From Pseudomonadota bacterium (GTDB taxonomy: Bacteria; Pseudomonadota; Alphaproteobacteria; Rhodospirillales; Magnetospirillaceae), in contig JAJZVW010000002.1 of assembly GCA_021847015.1 (NCBI GenBank), positions 1 through 64,000 on the forward strand: a stretch of DNA of 64,000 nt, read 5' to 3'. Positions within the stretch are counted from its first letter, which is position 1; the number at the start of each line of letters is the position of its first letter. This document shows positions 23,273-34,180 of this stretch, in pieces. The notes under the pieces are model-generated. The model made no database searches and was not told where the DNA came from. It saw only the letters and a list, made by a program, of their open reading frames with translations. Made by a program: the position numbers and the translations under genes.

Positions 23273-24148
23273 TCACCGCCGCTCGCCTCCCGGCCCGCGG
23301 CTGAAGTAGCGCAGGAAATCGCTGTCGGGCGACAGCACCAGCGTGGTGCCGGTGCCGAGCGCTCCGCGGTAGGCCTGCAAGGAACGGTACAGCGAGAAGA
23401 ACTGGGGGTCCTGGCCGAACGCGTCGGCATAGACGCGGTTGGCGTCGGCATCCCCCTGGCCGCGCAGGATTTGCGCCTGGCGCTGGGCTTCCGCCAGGAT
23501 CACGGTGCGGTCGCGGTCGGCGCGCGCCCGAATCTGCTGGCCCCATTCATAGCCCTGGGCGCGCAATTCCTTGGCTTGGCGCTCGCGCTCGGATTTCATG
23601 CGATCGTAGATGGCCTGGCTGGTCTCTTCCGGCAGGTCGGCGCGGCGGATGCGGACATCGACGACGTCGATTCCCAGCGGCCGCGCGCTCTCGGCCACAT
23701 CGGTCAGGATTTGCCGCATGATCGCCGTGCGTTCCCCGGAGAGGATCGACGGCAGCATGACCGTGCCCATCACCCGGCGCATGGCCGATTGCACGATTTG
23801 GGCGAGCTGGCTACGGGCATTGGTCTCGTTCTTGAGCGACTGGTAGAACCGCAGCGGATCGGCGATGCGATAGCGGGTATAGGTATCGACGACGATCCGC
23901 TTCTGGTCGCCCAGGATGATCTGCTCGTCCGGCGATTCCATCGCCAACAGCCGCTTGTCGTAGAAGACCACGTCCTCGATGAACGGCACCTTGGCGTGGA
24001 GGCCGGGTGTCTGGACGGTCTTGCGGAATGCCCCCCAGCGCAGGACGATGGCCTGGGACGCCTGATCGACCACGAACAGCGAGGATACGCCCACGACCAG
24101 CGCCGCCAGCGCAAGCACGGCCAGAAGGATGGCTCCGGTGCGATTCAT
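23273..24148 (-). CDS. hflC: HflC, membrane protease regulator
   Basis: This 291-residue SPFH/prohibitin-type protein has a single N-terminal helix (about 6-27) and a periplasmic SPFH domain with QAIVLRWGAFRKTVQTPGL and VVDVRIRRADLPEETSQAIY, followed by a long charged helix (MKSERERQAKELRAQGYE). HflC with HflK forms a cage complex around the FtsH protease and modulates its activity. Its start overlaps the hflK stop by four bases (ATGA), so the two are co-translated. Confidence 0.95.
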   Translation of the reverse strand: MNRTGAILLAVLALAALVVGVSSLFVVDQASQAIVLRWGAFRKTVQTPGLHAKVPFIEDVVFYDKRLLAMESPDEQIILGDQKRIVVDTYTRYRIADPLRFYQSLKNETNARSQLAQIVQSAMRRVMGTVMLPSILSGERTAIMRQILTDVAESARPLGIDVVDVRIRRADLPEETSQAIYDRMKSERERQAKELRAQGYEWGQQIRARADRDRTVILAEAQRQAQILRGQGDADANRVYADAFGQDPQFFSLYRSLQAYRGALGTGTTLVLSPDSDFLRYFSRGPGGERR

Positions 24149-25272
24149 CGCGTGTTCCCCCCGGTCTGGCCGGCGGCCGGCGCCGGTTTCTTGCCCAGTT
24201 CGGGCAGGGGCAAGTATGGCACGACGCCTTGGGCGCCCTTGGCCACGGGGTCGATGATGACCTTGGTGGCGCTTTTCAGGATCTCTTCCATCGTATCGAG
24301 ATACAGCCGCCGCGCGGTGACGTCCTCGGCCTGCTTGTAGGCGCCGAGCACCTCGGTGAAACGTTTGGCCTCGCCCTGGGCCAGATCGACCACCTGCTCC
24401 CGGTAGGCCTCGGCGTCCTGGACGATCCGCTCCGCGTCGCCGCGGGCGCGGGGAATGATGTCGTTGCGGTAGGCTTCCGCCTCGTTGCGCAGGCGCTCCT
24501 GGTCGGCGCGGGCGCGCTGGACGTCGTTGAAAGCGTCGATGACCGCGTCGGGGGGATCGACCTTCTGCAACTGGACCTGGGTGATGAGGATGCCGGCGCC
24601 GTAGGAATCCAGCAGCCGCTGCAATTCCTCCTGCGCCTGCTGAGCGATCTGCTCGCGCTTGTCGGACAGGGCCGCCTGGATGGGGTTGCGGCCGATGACT
24701 TCGCGCATGGCGCTTTCCGCCGCCACCTTGACGGTGCCTTGGGGGTCGCGCACGTCGAACAGGTATTTGCCCGCGTCCTTGATTTTCCAGAACACCGCGA
24801 AGTTGGCCTGGACGATGTTCTCGTCGCCGGTGAGCATCCGGCTTTCCTCGGGCACTTCGCGGTGGCTGGCGCGCTCATAGCGCTCGGCGGCCCGGAAGCC
24901 GAGCTGAAGCTGATTGATATCGGTGACTCGCGGCAGCAGCACGGTTTCGATCGGATAGGGCAGGTGGTAGTGAAGCCCCGGTTCGGTCGTGGAGACCCAC
25001 TTGCCGAAGCGCAGTACGACACCCTGCTCGTTGGCGTCGACGACGTAGGCGCCGGTGGCCATCCAGGCCAGGATGGCCAACACGACCGCCGCTGCGATAC
25101 CTTTGCCGCGGGTGAAGTGGTGCCCCGGCATGGCGCGGCGGAGCTTCTCCTGGCCGCGGCGGATGATGTCCTCGAAATCGGGGCCTCGCGGGCCGCCGCC
25201 ACCACCGCCGCCCCAGGGGCCGCCACCGCCGCCCCAGGGGTTTCGGCCATCCCCTTGAGGATTCCAAGGCAT
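24145..25272 (-). CDS. hflK: HflK, membrane protease regulator
   Basis: This 375-residue partner of HflC has a glycine/proline-rich cytoplasmic N-terminus (NPWGGGGGPWGGGG), one transmembrane helix (about 59-77), an SPFH domain with VDANEQGVVLRFGKWV and GAGILITQVQLQKVDPP, and a C-terminal coiled-coil region. HflKC regulates FtsH. It is the first gene of the pair and is divergent from mrp, with a gap of 283 bases that must hold both promoters. Confidence 0.95.
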   Translation of the reverse strand: MPWNPQGDGRNPWGGGGGPWGGGGGGGPRGPDFEDIIRRGQEKLRRAMPGHHFTRGKGIAAAVVLAILAWMATGAYVVDANEQGVVLRFGKWVSTTEPGLHYHLPYPIETVLLPRVTDINQLQLGFRAAERYERASHREVPEESRMLTGDENIVQANFAVFWKIKDAGKYLFDVRDPQGTVKVAAESAMREVIGRNPIQAALSDKREQIAQQAQEELQRLLDSYGAGILITQVQLQKVDPPDAVIDAFNDVQRARADQERLRNEAEAYRNDIIPRARGDAERIVQDAEAYREQVVDLAQGEAKRFTEVLGAYKQAEDVTARRLYLDTMEEILKSATKVIIDPVAKGAQGVVPYLPLPELGKKPAPAAGQTGGNTR

Positions 25273-25555
25273 GAGCGCATCCCCTCGTCCGACGCTTCCC
25301 GCAGCGATGGCCGCGGGTGCGCGTGCTGTGTCTCGATCCCGGCATGGACTCAGGACCTCGCGGCCTTATAGGACAGAGGCGCGATCGACGCAATGCGCGG
25401 AAGGGACGCCCCCTCCGATTCGCATTGCGACGGTTGGTGGCGCTTCACACCTTGGCAAAACCTCAGAACGGCTCTTATATCAGGAGGCTCTTGTGCAAGC
25501 GCGTGCGGCACAGTAATGTCCAACCGAACCACTGGGATATTTGGAGACAGTTTTC

Positions 25556-26665
25556 ATGGCCGAACTGACCGAGCAGCAGATTCTCGAGGCGCTCAAGAGC
25601 GTCATCGACCCCGATAAGAAGACCGACATTGTCAGTCTCGGCATGGTGTCGGGCGTCGCCGTGAAGAACGGACACGTCGCTTTCGCCATCGAGGTCGAGC
25701 CCGAGCGCGGACCCCATCTCGAACCGCTGCGCAAGTCCGCGGAGAAGGCGGTGCATCAATTGCCCGGCGTCCTGACCGTGTCGGCGGTGCTGACCGCCGA
25801 GCGCAACGTCCACGGCGGCCCCAAGGGAGGCCCCAGCCACGGTGCGCCGGAGGCCGAAGCGCCGCTGCTGCCGAGCGTGAAGGCGGTGATCGCCGTGGCG
25901 TCCGGCAAGGGCGGCGTCGGCAAGTCCACCACCGCGACCAACCTGGCCATGGCCTTGACGCAGCTCGGCCTCAAGGTCGGCCTGTTCGACGCCGACATCT
26001 ACGGCCCGTCCATGCCGCGCATGCTGGGCATCGAGGGCGAGCCGGTGAGCCCCGACGGCCAGAGCCTGCTGCCGATGGAGAATTACGGCGTCAAGTGCAT
26101 GTCCATCGGCTTCCTGGTGCCCGAGGACTCGCCGATCATCTGGCGCGGCCCGATGGTGATGGGCGCCTTGCAGCAGCTTCTGCGCGACGTGCGCTGGGGC
26201 GACCTCGACGTCATGGTCATCGACATGCCGCCCGGCACCGGCGACACCCAGCTCACCATCAGCCAGAGCGTGCCCCTGACCGGCGCGGTGATCGTCTCCA
26301 CCCCCCAGGACATCGCCCTGCTCGACGCCCGCAAGGGCCTCAACATGTTCCGCAAGGTGGATGTGCCGGTGCTCGGCATCATCGAGAACATGAGCTATTA
26401 CGTGTGCCCGAGCTGCGGGCACGAGGCGCACATCTTCGGCCATGGCGGCGCCAAGGCCGAGGCCGCCCGCCTGTCCACCGACTTCCTGGGCGAGATTCCG
26501 CTCGACATCGAAATCCGCGAGACCGCCGACCGCGGCGAGCCGATCGTGGTGTCCAAGCCGTCCTCGCCGCACGCCAAGGCCTATCGCGCCATCGCCGAGA
26601 AGATCCGCGACAAGGTGCAGGCCATCCAGGGCGGCCGCAAGGGTCCCAAGATCAGCTTCGAGTAG
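25556..26665 (+). CDS. mrp: Mrp/ApbC-type P-loop ATPase, iron-sulfur cluster carrier
   Basis: This 369-residue protein has an N-terminal MIP18-like (DUF59) domain (about 3-80) and a C-terminal ParA/MinD-like ATPase. The deviant Walker A is SGKGGVGKSTT, the switch regions are DADIYGPSMPRMLG and DMPPGTGDTQLT, and the CxxC motif YVCPSCGHEAHIFG is at the dimer interface, where Mrp proteins bind a labile [4Fe-4S] cluster. It probably delivers Fe-S clusters to enzymes. The ATG at 25556 follows GGAGACAG. A strong terminator follows the gene. Confidence 0.95.
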   Translation: MAELTEQQILEALKSVIDPDKKTDIVSLGMVSGVAVKNGHVAFAIEVEPERGPHLEPLRKSAEKAVHQLPGVLTVSAVLTAERNVHGGPKGGPSHGAPEAEAPLLPSVKAVIAVASGKGGVGKSTTATNLAMALTQLGLKVGLFDADIYGPSMPRMLGIEGEPVSPDGQSLLPMENYGVKCMSIGFLVPEDSPIIWRGPMVMGALQQLLRDVRWGDLDVMVIDMPPGTGDTQLTISQSVPLTGAVIVSTPQDIALLDARKGLNMFRKVDVPVLGIIENMSYYVCPSCGHEAHIFGHGGAKAEAARLSTDFLGEIPLDIEIRETADRGEPIVVSKPSSPHAKAYRAIAEKIRDKVQAIQGGRKGPKISFE

Positions 26666-26673
26666 GGAGAACG

Positions 26674-26713
26674 GCCCGTCCCGACCGCATGCGCGTCGGG
26701 GCGGGCTTTTTTT
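26674..26713 (+). terminator. Rho-independent terminator after mrp
   Basis: A 12-bp stem, GCCCGTCCCGAC with GTCGGGGCGGGC (one T-G wobble), has a 9-base loop and is followed directly by seven T residues. It lies nine bases past the mrp stop codon. Confidence 0.95.
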
Positions 26714-26807
26714 CTACTTGGACGCCAGGCTCTCGGCGACGAAGGCGGACCATGTGGCATCCGGGTTCCAGACGCTGCTCATGACGGCGAACGCTGGTCC
26801 GGTTGCC

Positions 26808-28142
26808 TCATTCCGCCGCGCCGGCCGTTTCTCCGCCGCCGGCTTCCTCGCCTTCCTCTTCCTCCTCGGGAAGTTTCAGCATCCCGGCATTGTAATCGTA
26901 ATCGAACACCTCGGCGTAGCGGCCCCAGCCGATCACCACCTCCAGCACGCGTTCGGCCTCGTCGCCGGTAAGGTAATCCTGCAACGCCTGCAAGAAGCGA
27001 TCCTCGGGGGCGCGGTGGCCGCGGCGCTCGTCCAGAACCCGGCGGATGTGGGCGGCCAGGGGGATGTTGCGCAGGAAGTGCTCGGCGAAAAGGGTCTTGC
27101 GCCGGTCGTTGTCGGCCTCGACGAAGGCCCTGCCCGCCGGGGTGAGGAAGATGTCGCCCGCCGCCAGGCGCACGAAACCGAGGACCCGCAGGCCCTCATA
27201 CAGGTGGAACAGGGTGTCGTCGGGCAGTTCGGTGGCCTCGGCCAGGGCCGGCAGGTCGGCATGGCCTCCGAAGGGCGGCTCGGCGATGGTCTCCAGCAAG
27301 CTGATCATCTTGCCGGGGGTGGTCGCCGGCAAACGGTAGCCGATGGTCAGCGGCTCGCCCGCGGCCGCCCCGACCCGCGCCGAGGCGGTCATCAAACCGT
27401 AGACCTCGTCCACGATCTGCCGGAACGGGGTCGATTCGGGATCGCGGGGGTGTTCGAGGCCGACGGGAATCTCGGCGCGCACGCGGCCGGGGTCGCTGTC
27501 GAAGACCAGGATGCGGTCGGCCATGAATACCGCCTCCTCGATGTTGTGGGAGACGATGAGCATGCCCTTGGTGGGGATGCGCCGCTCGGTCCACAATTCG
27601 AGAAGGTCGCTCCTCAGAGCCTCGGCGGTCAGCACGTCGAGGGCGGAAAAGGCCTCGTCCATCAGCAGCACGTCGGGGCGCGTCACCAGGGCGCGGGCGA
27701 AGCCCACCCGCTGGCGCATGCCGCCGGACAATTCCTTGGGATAGGCGCCTTCGAAGCCGCCCATGCCGATCATGTCGATGGCTTCCTGCGCCCGTTCCTC
27801 ACGCTCGCGCCTGGGCTGGCCCAAGGCTTCAAGCCCCAATTCGACGTTCTGCTGGACCGTGAGCCACGGAAACAGGGCGAAGGTCTGGAATACCATCGCG
27901 ATTCCCCGCGTCGGCCCCGTGATCGGACGTCCGCGGTAGCGCACATTGCCGCCATTGGCCGGGATCAGCCCGGCCATGATGCGCAGCAGCGTCGATTTCC
28001 CCGATCCGGATTTTCCCAGCAGCGCGACGATTTCGCCCTCATCCAGGTGGAAATCGACGCCTTCGAGGACGGTGCGCTCCTTTCCCTCGGGGGTGCGGAA
28101 GGTCTTGCGGACGCCGCCGAGGTCGAGCAGGGGGGTGGACAT
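26808..28142 (-). CDS. Nitrate/sulfonate-type ABC ATPase with C-terminal AAA-associated domain
   Basis: This 444-residue ATPase has its N-terminal half as a standard NrtD/SsuB-type nucleotide-binding domain: Walker A LLGKSGSGKSTLL, Q-loop MVFQTFALFPW, signature ELSGGMRQRV, Walker B VLLMDEAFSALD and switch VSHN. The C-terminal half (about 290-425) is the AAA-associated extension seen on some of these transporters, with a winged-helix-like look. A very acidic Glu-rich tail closes it. The start at 28142 has GGAGG six bases upstream. It lies just after the fused permease gene. The substrate is unknown. Confidence 0.9.
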   Translation of the reverse strand: MSTPLLDLGGVRKTFRTPEGKERTVLEGVDFHLDEGEIVALLGKSGSGKSTLLRIMAGLIPANGGNVRYRGRPITGPTRGIAMVFQTFALFPWLTVQQNVELGLEALGQPRREREERAQEAIDMIGMGGFEGAYPKELSGGMRQRVGFARALVTRPDVLLMDEAFSALDVLTAEALRSDLLELWTERRIPTKGMLIVSHNIEEAVFMADRILVFDSDPGRVRAEIPVGLEHPRDPESTPFRQIVDEVYGLMTASARVGAAAGEPLTIGYRLPATTPGKMISLLETIAEPPFGGHADLPALAEATELPDDTLFHLYEGLRVLGFVRLAAGDIFLTPAGRAFVEADNDRRKTLFAEHFLRNIPLAAHIRRVLDERRGHRAPEDRFLQALQDYLTGDEAERVLEVVIGWGRYAEVFDYDYNAGMLKLPEEEEEGEEAGGGETAGAAE

Positions 28143-28153
28143 GGCGGCCTCCA

Positions 28154-29896
28154 TCAGCCGATGTGCAGGCGCTCGGAGGCGAGCCTGTACATCCGGCGCC
28201 AGATGAAATGATTGAAACACATGACGAACAGGCACATCACCCCGATGCCCAGCGCGATGCGGGGGAAGTCGCCGGCCGCCGTGGCCTGGGCGATGTAGGA
28301 TCCCAGGCCGAAGGCCGAGAGCTTGGTGTCGCCCCAGCTGACCATTTCGGACACGATCGACGCGTTCCACGATCCCCCGGACGCGGTGATCGCCCCCGTG
28401 ACGAAGGAGGGGAATATTCCCGGCAGGATGAAGCGCTTCCACATGAGCCAGCCCGACAGGCCGAGATTGTGCGCGGCGTCCTTGAGGTCGGAGGGCAGGG
28501 CGGCGGCGCCCGCGATCACGTTGAACAGGATGTACCATTGCGTGCCCAGCACCATCAACGGACTGGTCCACACATCCGGGTCCAGGTGGAAATGGACGAT
28601 CAGCATGACCGCCACCGGGAACATCAGGTTGGCGGGAAAGGCCGCCAGGAATTGCGCCAGCCATTGAAGGTTCTGGGCGACGCGGGGGCGCAGCCCGATC
28701 CATACGCCGATCGGCACCCATACCAGGGACGCCAGCGCGATCAGCACCAGGACGCGGGTGGCGGTGGCGGTGCCATAAAGGAACACCCGGATGATCTCCG
28801 GGGTTTCCACGCTGCTGTGAACGAACAGCGCCACCCGCACGGCGGCGGCCAGCGCCCCCAGCATCAGGATCGCGTTCCACACCCTTTCCGCCCAGGGCGG
28901 CAGATGCCAAACGGGCGCGAGAGAAACGGCGCGGAATCGTCCCTTTCCCGGACGCCGCACCAGGCTTGCGCAGCCTTCCCACAATGCACCCGGCAGGCGT
29001 GCCGCCGCCCGCACCAGACGGGCGCGCTGCAACAGGGTCAGCAGCCACGATCTGGGGACTTCCTCGCCCGGGACTTGCTCGAACTTGAACTTGTCGGCCC
29101 ACGCCACCAGCGGCCGGAACATGAGCTGGTCGTAGATCAGGATGCCGGCCAGCACCGCGGCGATCGCCCAGCCGATGGCGGGGAGGTTGCGGTCGGCGAT
29201 GGCCAGCGCGATGAAGGACCCCACGCCCGGCAAGAGAATGGTCTGTCCCGATACCGAGATGGCCTCGGACGCGACCACGAAGAACCAGCCGCCCGACACG
29301 CTCATCATCATGTTCCAGATCAGGCCCGGTACGGCATAGGGCAATTCGAGGCGCCAGAACCGTTGCCAGGGCGAAAGCAGGAACATGTCCGACGCTTCGA
29401 TCAGGTCGGCCGGCACGGTTCTCAGGCTCTGGTACATGGAAAAGGCCATGTTCCAGGCTTGCGAGGTGAAGACGGCGAAGATCGCCGCGCATTCCACCCC
29501 GAACAAATTGCCGGGGAACAGGGCGATGAAGCCGGTGACGGTGATCGACAGGAAGCCCAGGATGGGGATGGATTGCAGGATGTCGAGCGCCGGAATCAGG
29601 ACCTTCTCCAGCGCCGGCACCTTGGCCGCCGCCGTGGCGTAGACCAGGGTGAACAGCAGCGATCCCCCCAGCGCCATCAGCATCCGGAGCGCGCTGCGCA
29701 GCAGGTAATAGGGCAGGTTGAGCGGGTCCAGCGACATCGGCAGGGGCTCGCCCACGTCGTAGGGGGTCGTCATCTGCGCTCCGCCATAGGCGAGCAGGAC
29801 CAGCAGGGCGAAGGCCAGAGGCACGAGCGCCGCGTCCCAAGCGTTGGGTTTCAGCTCGGGCAGCGCGAAGACGGCTCGGGAGCGGGGCTGTGGCAC
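28154..29896 (-). CDS. Fused double permease of a nitrate/sulfonate-type ABC transporter
   Basis: About 580 residues contain two consecutive binding-protein-dependent permease domains. The first (about 60-250) has the coupling motif EASDMFLLSPWQRFWRLELP. The second (about 380-575) has DAAHNLGLSGWLMWKRFILP. Each resembles SsuC/NrtB, so one polypeptide supplies both halves of the channel. The linker is basic and partly cytoplasmic. The GTG at 29896 is chosen because GGAG lies eight bases upstream. ATG codons at 29929 and 29947 are alternatives. No periplasmic binding-protein gene is seen next to it. Confidence 0.88.
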   Translation of the reverse strand: MPQPRSRAVFALPELKPNAWDAALVPLAFALLVLLAYGGAQMTTPYDVGEPLPMSLDPLNLPYYLLRSALRMLMALGGSLLFTLVYATAAAKVPALEKVLIPALDILQSIPILGFLSITVTGFIALFPGNLFGVECAAIFAVFTSQAWNMAFSMYQSLRTVPADLIEASDMFLLSPWQRFWRLELPYAVPGLIWNMMMSVSGGWFFVVASEAISVSGQTILLPGVGSFIALAIADRNLPAIGWAIAAVLAGILIYDQLMFRPLVAWADKFKFEQVPGEEVPRSWLLTLLQRARLVRAAARLPGALWEGCASLVRRPGKGRFRAVSLAPVWHLPPWAERVWNAILMLGALAAAVRVALFVHSSVETPEIIRVFLYGTATATRVLVLIALASLVWVPIGVWIGLRPRVAQNLQWLAQFLAAFPANLMFPVAVMLIVHFHLDPDVWTSPLMVLGTQWYILFNVIAGAAALPSDLKDAAHNLGLSGWLMWKRFILPGIFPSFVTGAITASGGSWNASIVSEMVSWGDTKLSAFGLGSYIAQATAAGDFPRIALGIGVMCLFVMCFNHFIWRRMYRLASERLHIG

Positions 29897-30029
29897 GTGG
29901 CCTACTCCATTTGACGGAGGCCATTTCATAATCCCCGCCAAAGGCATTGTCGAGCGGCGCTCTGTTGCAGTTTTTTGAAGGGCGGGGCCGGAAATGCGCG
30001 CGGTGCCGAAGCCGGCACTGGCGTAGGCC

Positions 30030-30340
30030 GCCGGCCTCGACTATATTGTTGGCGTCGGGGTTTCCCGACTATGGCGCTAAACGCCATGCGGAATAAGCGT
30101 TGCGGACCCGGGGGCGGTACCCGGCGCCTCCACCAATGTTTCCCGGTTCGGGCCTTCGCGGCCGCCGGGCCTCATGGGGGCGAAACAGGATCGACGCGCG
30201 TAGTAAAGGCATGGTTTGCGTTCGGCATGGTACCACCGTTATCGGGCCATCCTCACAAGTGCCAACGACAACGTGGCTCTTGCCGCTGCCGCTTAACCGG
30301 TAAGCGCGGTCCGGGGGGCGCCGGGCAACAGAAGTCCCCC
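30030..30340 (+). ncRNA. ssrA: Permuted two-piece tmRNA (ssrA)
   Basis: tmRNA rescues stalled ribosomes and tags the unfinished protein for proteolysis. Here the gene is circularly permuted as in alphaproteobacteria. The acceptor piece comes first, with a T-arm beginning GGACCCGGG near 30103 and ending CTCCACCA at 30135. A spacer of 40 bases follows, then the coding piece starts GGGGGCGAAACAGGATCGACG at 30176. The 5' strand 30176-30182 pairs with 30125-30131, including a G3-U70 pair that marks alanine identity. The tag frame at 30261-30296 reads ANDNVALAAAA then TAA. Outer ends are estimates. sspB lies directly downstream. Confidence 0.95.
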
Positions 30341-30375
30341 CACTTTCCTTCGTCCGAGGGGCGCCAGGGGTGCAG

Positions 30376-30855
30376 ATGCCCGAGGTTCTGAGATACGATC
30401 AAATGGTGGAAGACGCCCTGCGCGGCGTCGTGCGCCAGGCTTTGGCGTACGCCGCGCGGAACGGCCTGCCCGGCGACCACCATTTCTACATCACCTTCCG
30501 CACCGATCACCCCGGGGTGAATGTCGCCCCGCGCATCCGTGCGCGCTATCCCGAGGAAATGACCATCGTCCTTCAGCATCAGTTCTGGGACCTTGACGTC
30601 GGCGAGGACGCGTTCGGCGTGACACTGTCGTTCTCCGGCGTGTCGGAGCGGTTGCACATTCCGTTCGTCGCCGTGGCGGGCTTCGCCGACCCTTCGGCGA
30701 AGTTCGGCCTCCAGTTCGAGATGGCGGAGGGTGACGAGGCCGTCGTGGACGCGGGTGGGGAGGACGGCGAGGAGCATGCTGCCGCCGAGCCCGAAATCCC
30801 GACGGGCGAGCAGCCCGGCAAGGTGGTGGCGCTGGACGCGTTTCGCAAGAAGTGA
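30376..30855 (+). CDS. sspB: SspB, ClpXP adaptor for ssrA-tagged proteins
   Basis: SspB binds the ssrA tag and tethers tagged proteins to ClpXP. The 159-residue protein has the alphaproteobacterial SspB fold: N-terminal helix ([19 protein letters not shown]), peptide-binding strands [14 protein letters not shown] and [15 protein letters not shown], then an acidic flexible linker and a C-terminal ClpX-binding motif rich in basic and hydrophobic residues ([12 protein letters not shown]). The ATG at 30376 has AGGGG just before it, and a GTG two codons upstream is possible. It follows the tmRNA gene directly, so tag and adaptor are neighbours. Confidence 0.93.
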   Translation: MPEVLRYDQMVEDALRGVVRQALAYAARNGLPGDHHFYITFRTDHPGVNVAPRIRARYPEEMTIVLQHQFWDLDVGEDAFGVTLSFSGVSERLHIPFVAVAGFADPSAKFGLQFEMAEGDEAVVDAGGEDGEEHAAAEPEIPTGEQPGKVVALDAFRKK

Positions 30856-30904
30856 CGGCGGGCGGTCCCATGCCGTCGGAATTCACCAGCTCCGGGGCGC
30901 CGCG

Positions 30905-32524
<1,620 letters not shown>

Positions 32525-32676
32525 CCCTGCCCCCCGCGCTTCCCTGCCCTTGACGGCCTGACCGATGGCTGGGAAGACTAACCCGAATATCGTGTACGGG
32601 GCGGCAAAGCGGCGCGGTTGCCCATTGGGCAATGTCGGCGCGGCCGGCCCTTGCGTTACCGGGGGCGGCCGAGTTC

Positions 32677-33750
32677 ATGGGGTTCTTTTCGTTCAGGATC
32701 GCCGCCGTTGCGACCGCGCTGTGGTGTTGCATCGCGGCGACGCCCGTGCAGGCGGAGGACAGTCAATATCACCTTGGTCAGGGGCTGGATGTCGGCGATT
32801 TCAACATCGCCGGCTATGCGAACGTGGTCGGCAACCTCCCCACGGGGGGCGAACGCAAATCGCTGGTCCTGGACGATCTCAGCCTCTACGTCAGCGGGCG
32901 CCTCAACCAGGCCATCAATCCGTTCATGGAAACCGAGCTGGCCGGCTATCCGCTCCTTCAGTCGGGCGGCACGTCGCTGCCCGGCGGCCAGGGCCGTGTG
33001 GTCCTGGAGCGGCTCTATAACGACACCCTGCTTTCCGACAGCTTCACTCTGCGCCTGGGGAAGATGCTCACGGCCGTCGGCGAGTGGAACCAGATCCACG
33101 CTGCGCCCCTGGTCTGGACCACCACGCGGCCGTTGAGCACGTACCAGAGCTATAGCGAATACACCAGCGGCGCATCCCTGCTGTATTCCGATCCGGGGTC
33201 GAACCTTCCCGACGTTCAGCTATACTGGCAGCCGGACAGGGATATCGCCCCAAGACCGTCCGATCTGGTTGCGCGCCAATATTACAGTATCGTCGGCGGG
33301 GAAGTGAGCTGGCCGATCGGCCTCACCGACAAGATCGGCGTATCCGCCCAGCGCTCGCGCGTGGTGGACAGCGACGCCACACAATATCTTGCCGGCTTCA
33401 ACGCCAGATATTCCTTCGACCGGTTCACCCTCGACAGCGAGAGCACCTACACGACGATCTCGGGCCACGAGGTGGGGGCGGTGCGCTCGACCGAATTCGG
33501 CGGGTACGTGCTGGGCTCGTATGCCCTGACCGAATCCTGGTCGCTGCTGTCGTGGTACGAGTATTTCCAGGATCGCAACGCGACGGCGCCGATCCAGGAC
33601 GTGCTCGTGGGGATCTCGTACCGGCCGCAGCCGCCACTGGTTTGGAAGCTCGAATATCTGAAGAACATCGGGGGCGGAAGTCTGACGAGCGAGGGAGGCG
33701 CGGTCGATACAAGAAACGGCGTCTACGCCTCCTTTTCCGTGTTGTTTTGA
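32677..33750 (+). CDS. Predicted outer-membrane beta-barrel protein
   Basis: This 357-residue protein has a signal peptide (about 1-25, ending in PVQA) and then repeated amphipathic strands rich in aromatic residues, ending in phenylalanine (ASFSVLF), as in outer-membrane barrels. Segments such as LVLDDLSLYVSGRLN and FTLRLGKMLTAVGEWNQIH resemble porin-like proteins with a carbohydrate- or phosphate-porin flavour, but I cannot name a family. It is the first gene of a four-gene set: the next gene starts one base past its stop and encodes a PstS-like protein. Confidence 0.75.
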   Translation: MGFFSFRIAAVATALWCCIAATPVQAEDSQYHLGQGLDVGDFNIAGYANVVGNLPTGGERKSLVLDDLSLYVSGRLNQAINPFMETELAGYPLLQSGGTSLPGGQGRVVLERLYNDTLLSDSFTLRLGKMLTAVGEWNQIHAAPLVWTTTRPLSTYQSYSEYTSGASLLYSDPGSNLPDVQLYWQPDRDIAPRPSDLVARQYYSIVGGEVSWPIGLTDKIGVSAQRSRVVDSDATQYLAGFNARYSFDRFTLDSESTYTTISGHEVGAVRSTEFGGYVLGSYALTESWSLLSWYEYFQDRNATAPIQDVLVGISYRPQPPLVWKLEYLKNIGGGSLTSEGGAVDTRNGVYASFSVLF

Positions 33751-33751
33751 C

Positions 33752-34180
33752 ATGAGAACGTCGCTCATAGCGCTGGCGGTAGTAGCGGCCCTCGGGCTCC
33801 GGGCGCGGACGGCGCATGCGGAGGAGGTGCTGATCATCGTCAATCCCTCGGTGGAAGCGACGGATTTGACGCGGTCCCAGATTTCCGCGATTTATTTGTT
33901 GAAGACGACCGTTTGGCCGGATGGGCAGCGTATCGTTCCGGTCAACAGGGAGGCGACCAGCGGCACGCGGGCCGAGTTTACCGCGGACGTCCTGCGCGAG
34001 GACAACGCCACGCTCGCCACTTACTGGAACGAGATGCACTTCAAGGGACGGATGCCGCCGCTCATTCAGGAATCCGATCAGGCTGTCCTAGCCTTCATCC
34101 AGAAGGTGCCCGGCTCGATAGGCTATATCCGGGCGTCCACGGCGCATCCCGACGTCAAAGTGCTGGGGCGGGTGCCATGA
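33752..34180 (+). CDS. Short PstS-like periplasmic binding protein
   Basis: This 142-residue exported protein (signal peptide about 1-23, ending in AHA) resembles one lobe of phosphate-type substrate-binding proteins: LIIVNPSVEATDLTRSQISAIYL, TTVWPDGQRIVPVNREATSGTR and the C-terminal PGSIGYIRAS. Full PstS proteins are over twice as long, so this is a reduced member, perhaps a sensing module rather than an importer. No pst transporter genes are nearby. Its stop overlaps the start of the kinase gene (ATGA), which suggests it feeds a signal to that kinase (inference). Confidence 0.8.
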   Translation: MRTSLIALAVVAALGLRARTAHAEEVLIIVNPSVEATDLTRSQISAIYLLKTTVWPDGQRIVPVNREATSGTRAEFTADVLREDNATLATYWNEMHFKGRMPPLIQESDQAVLAFIQKVPGSIGYIRASTAHPDVKVLGRVP

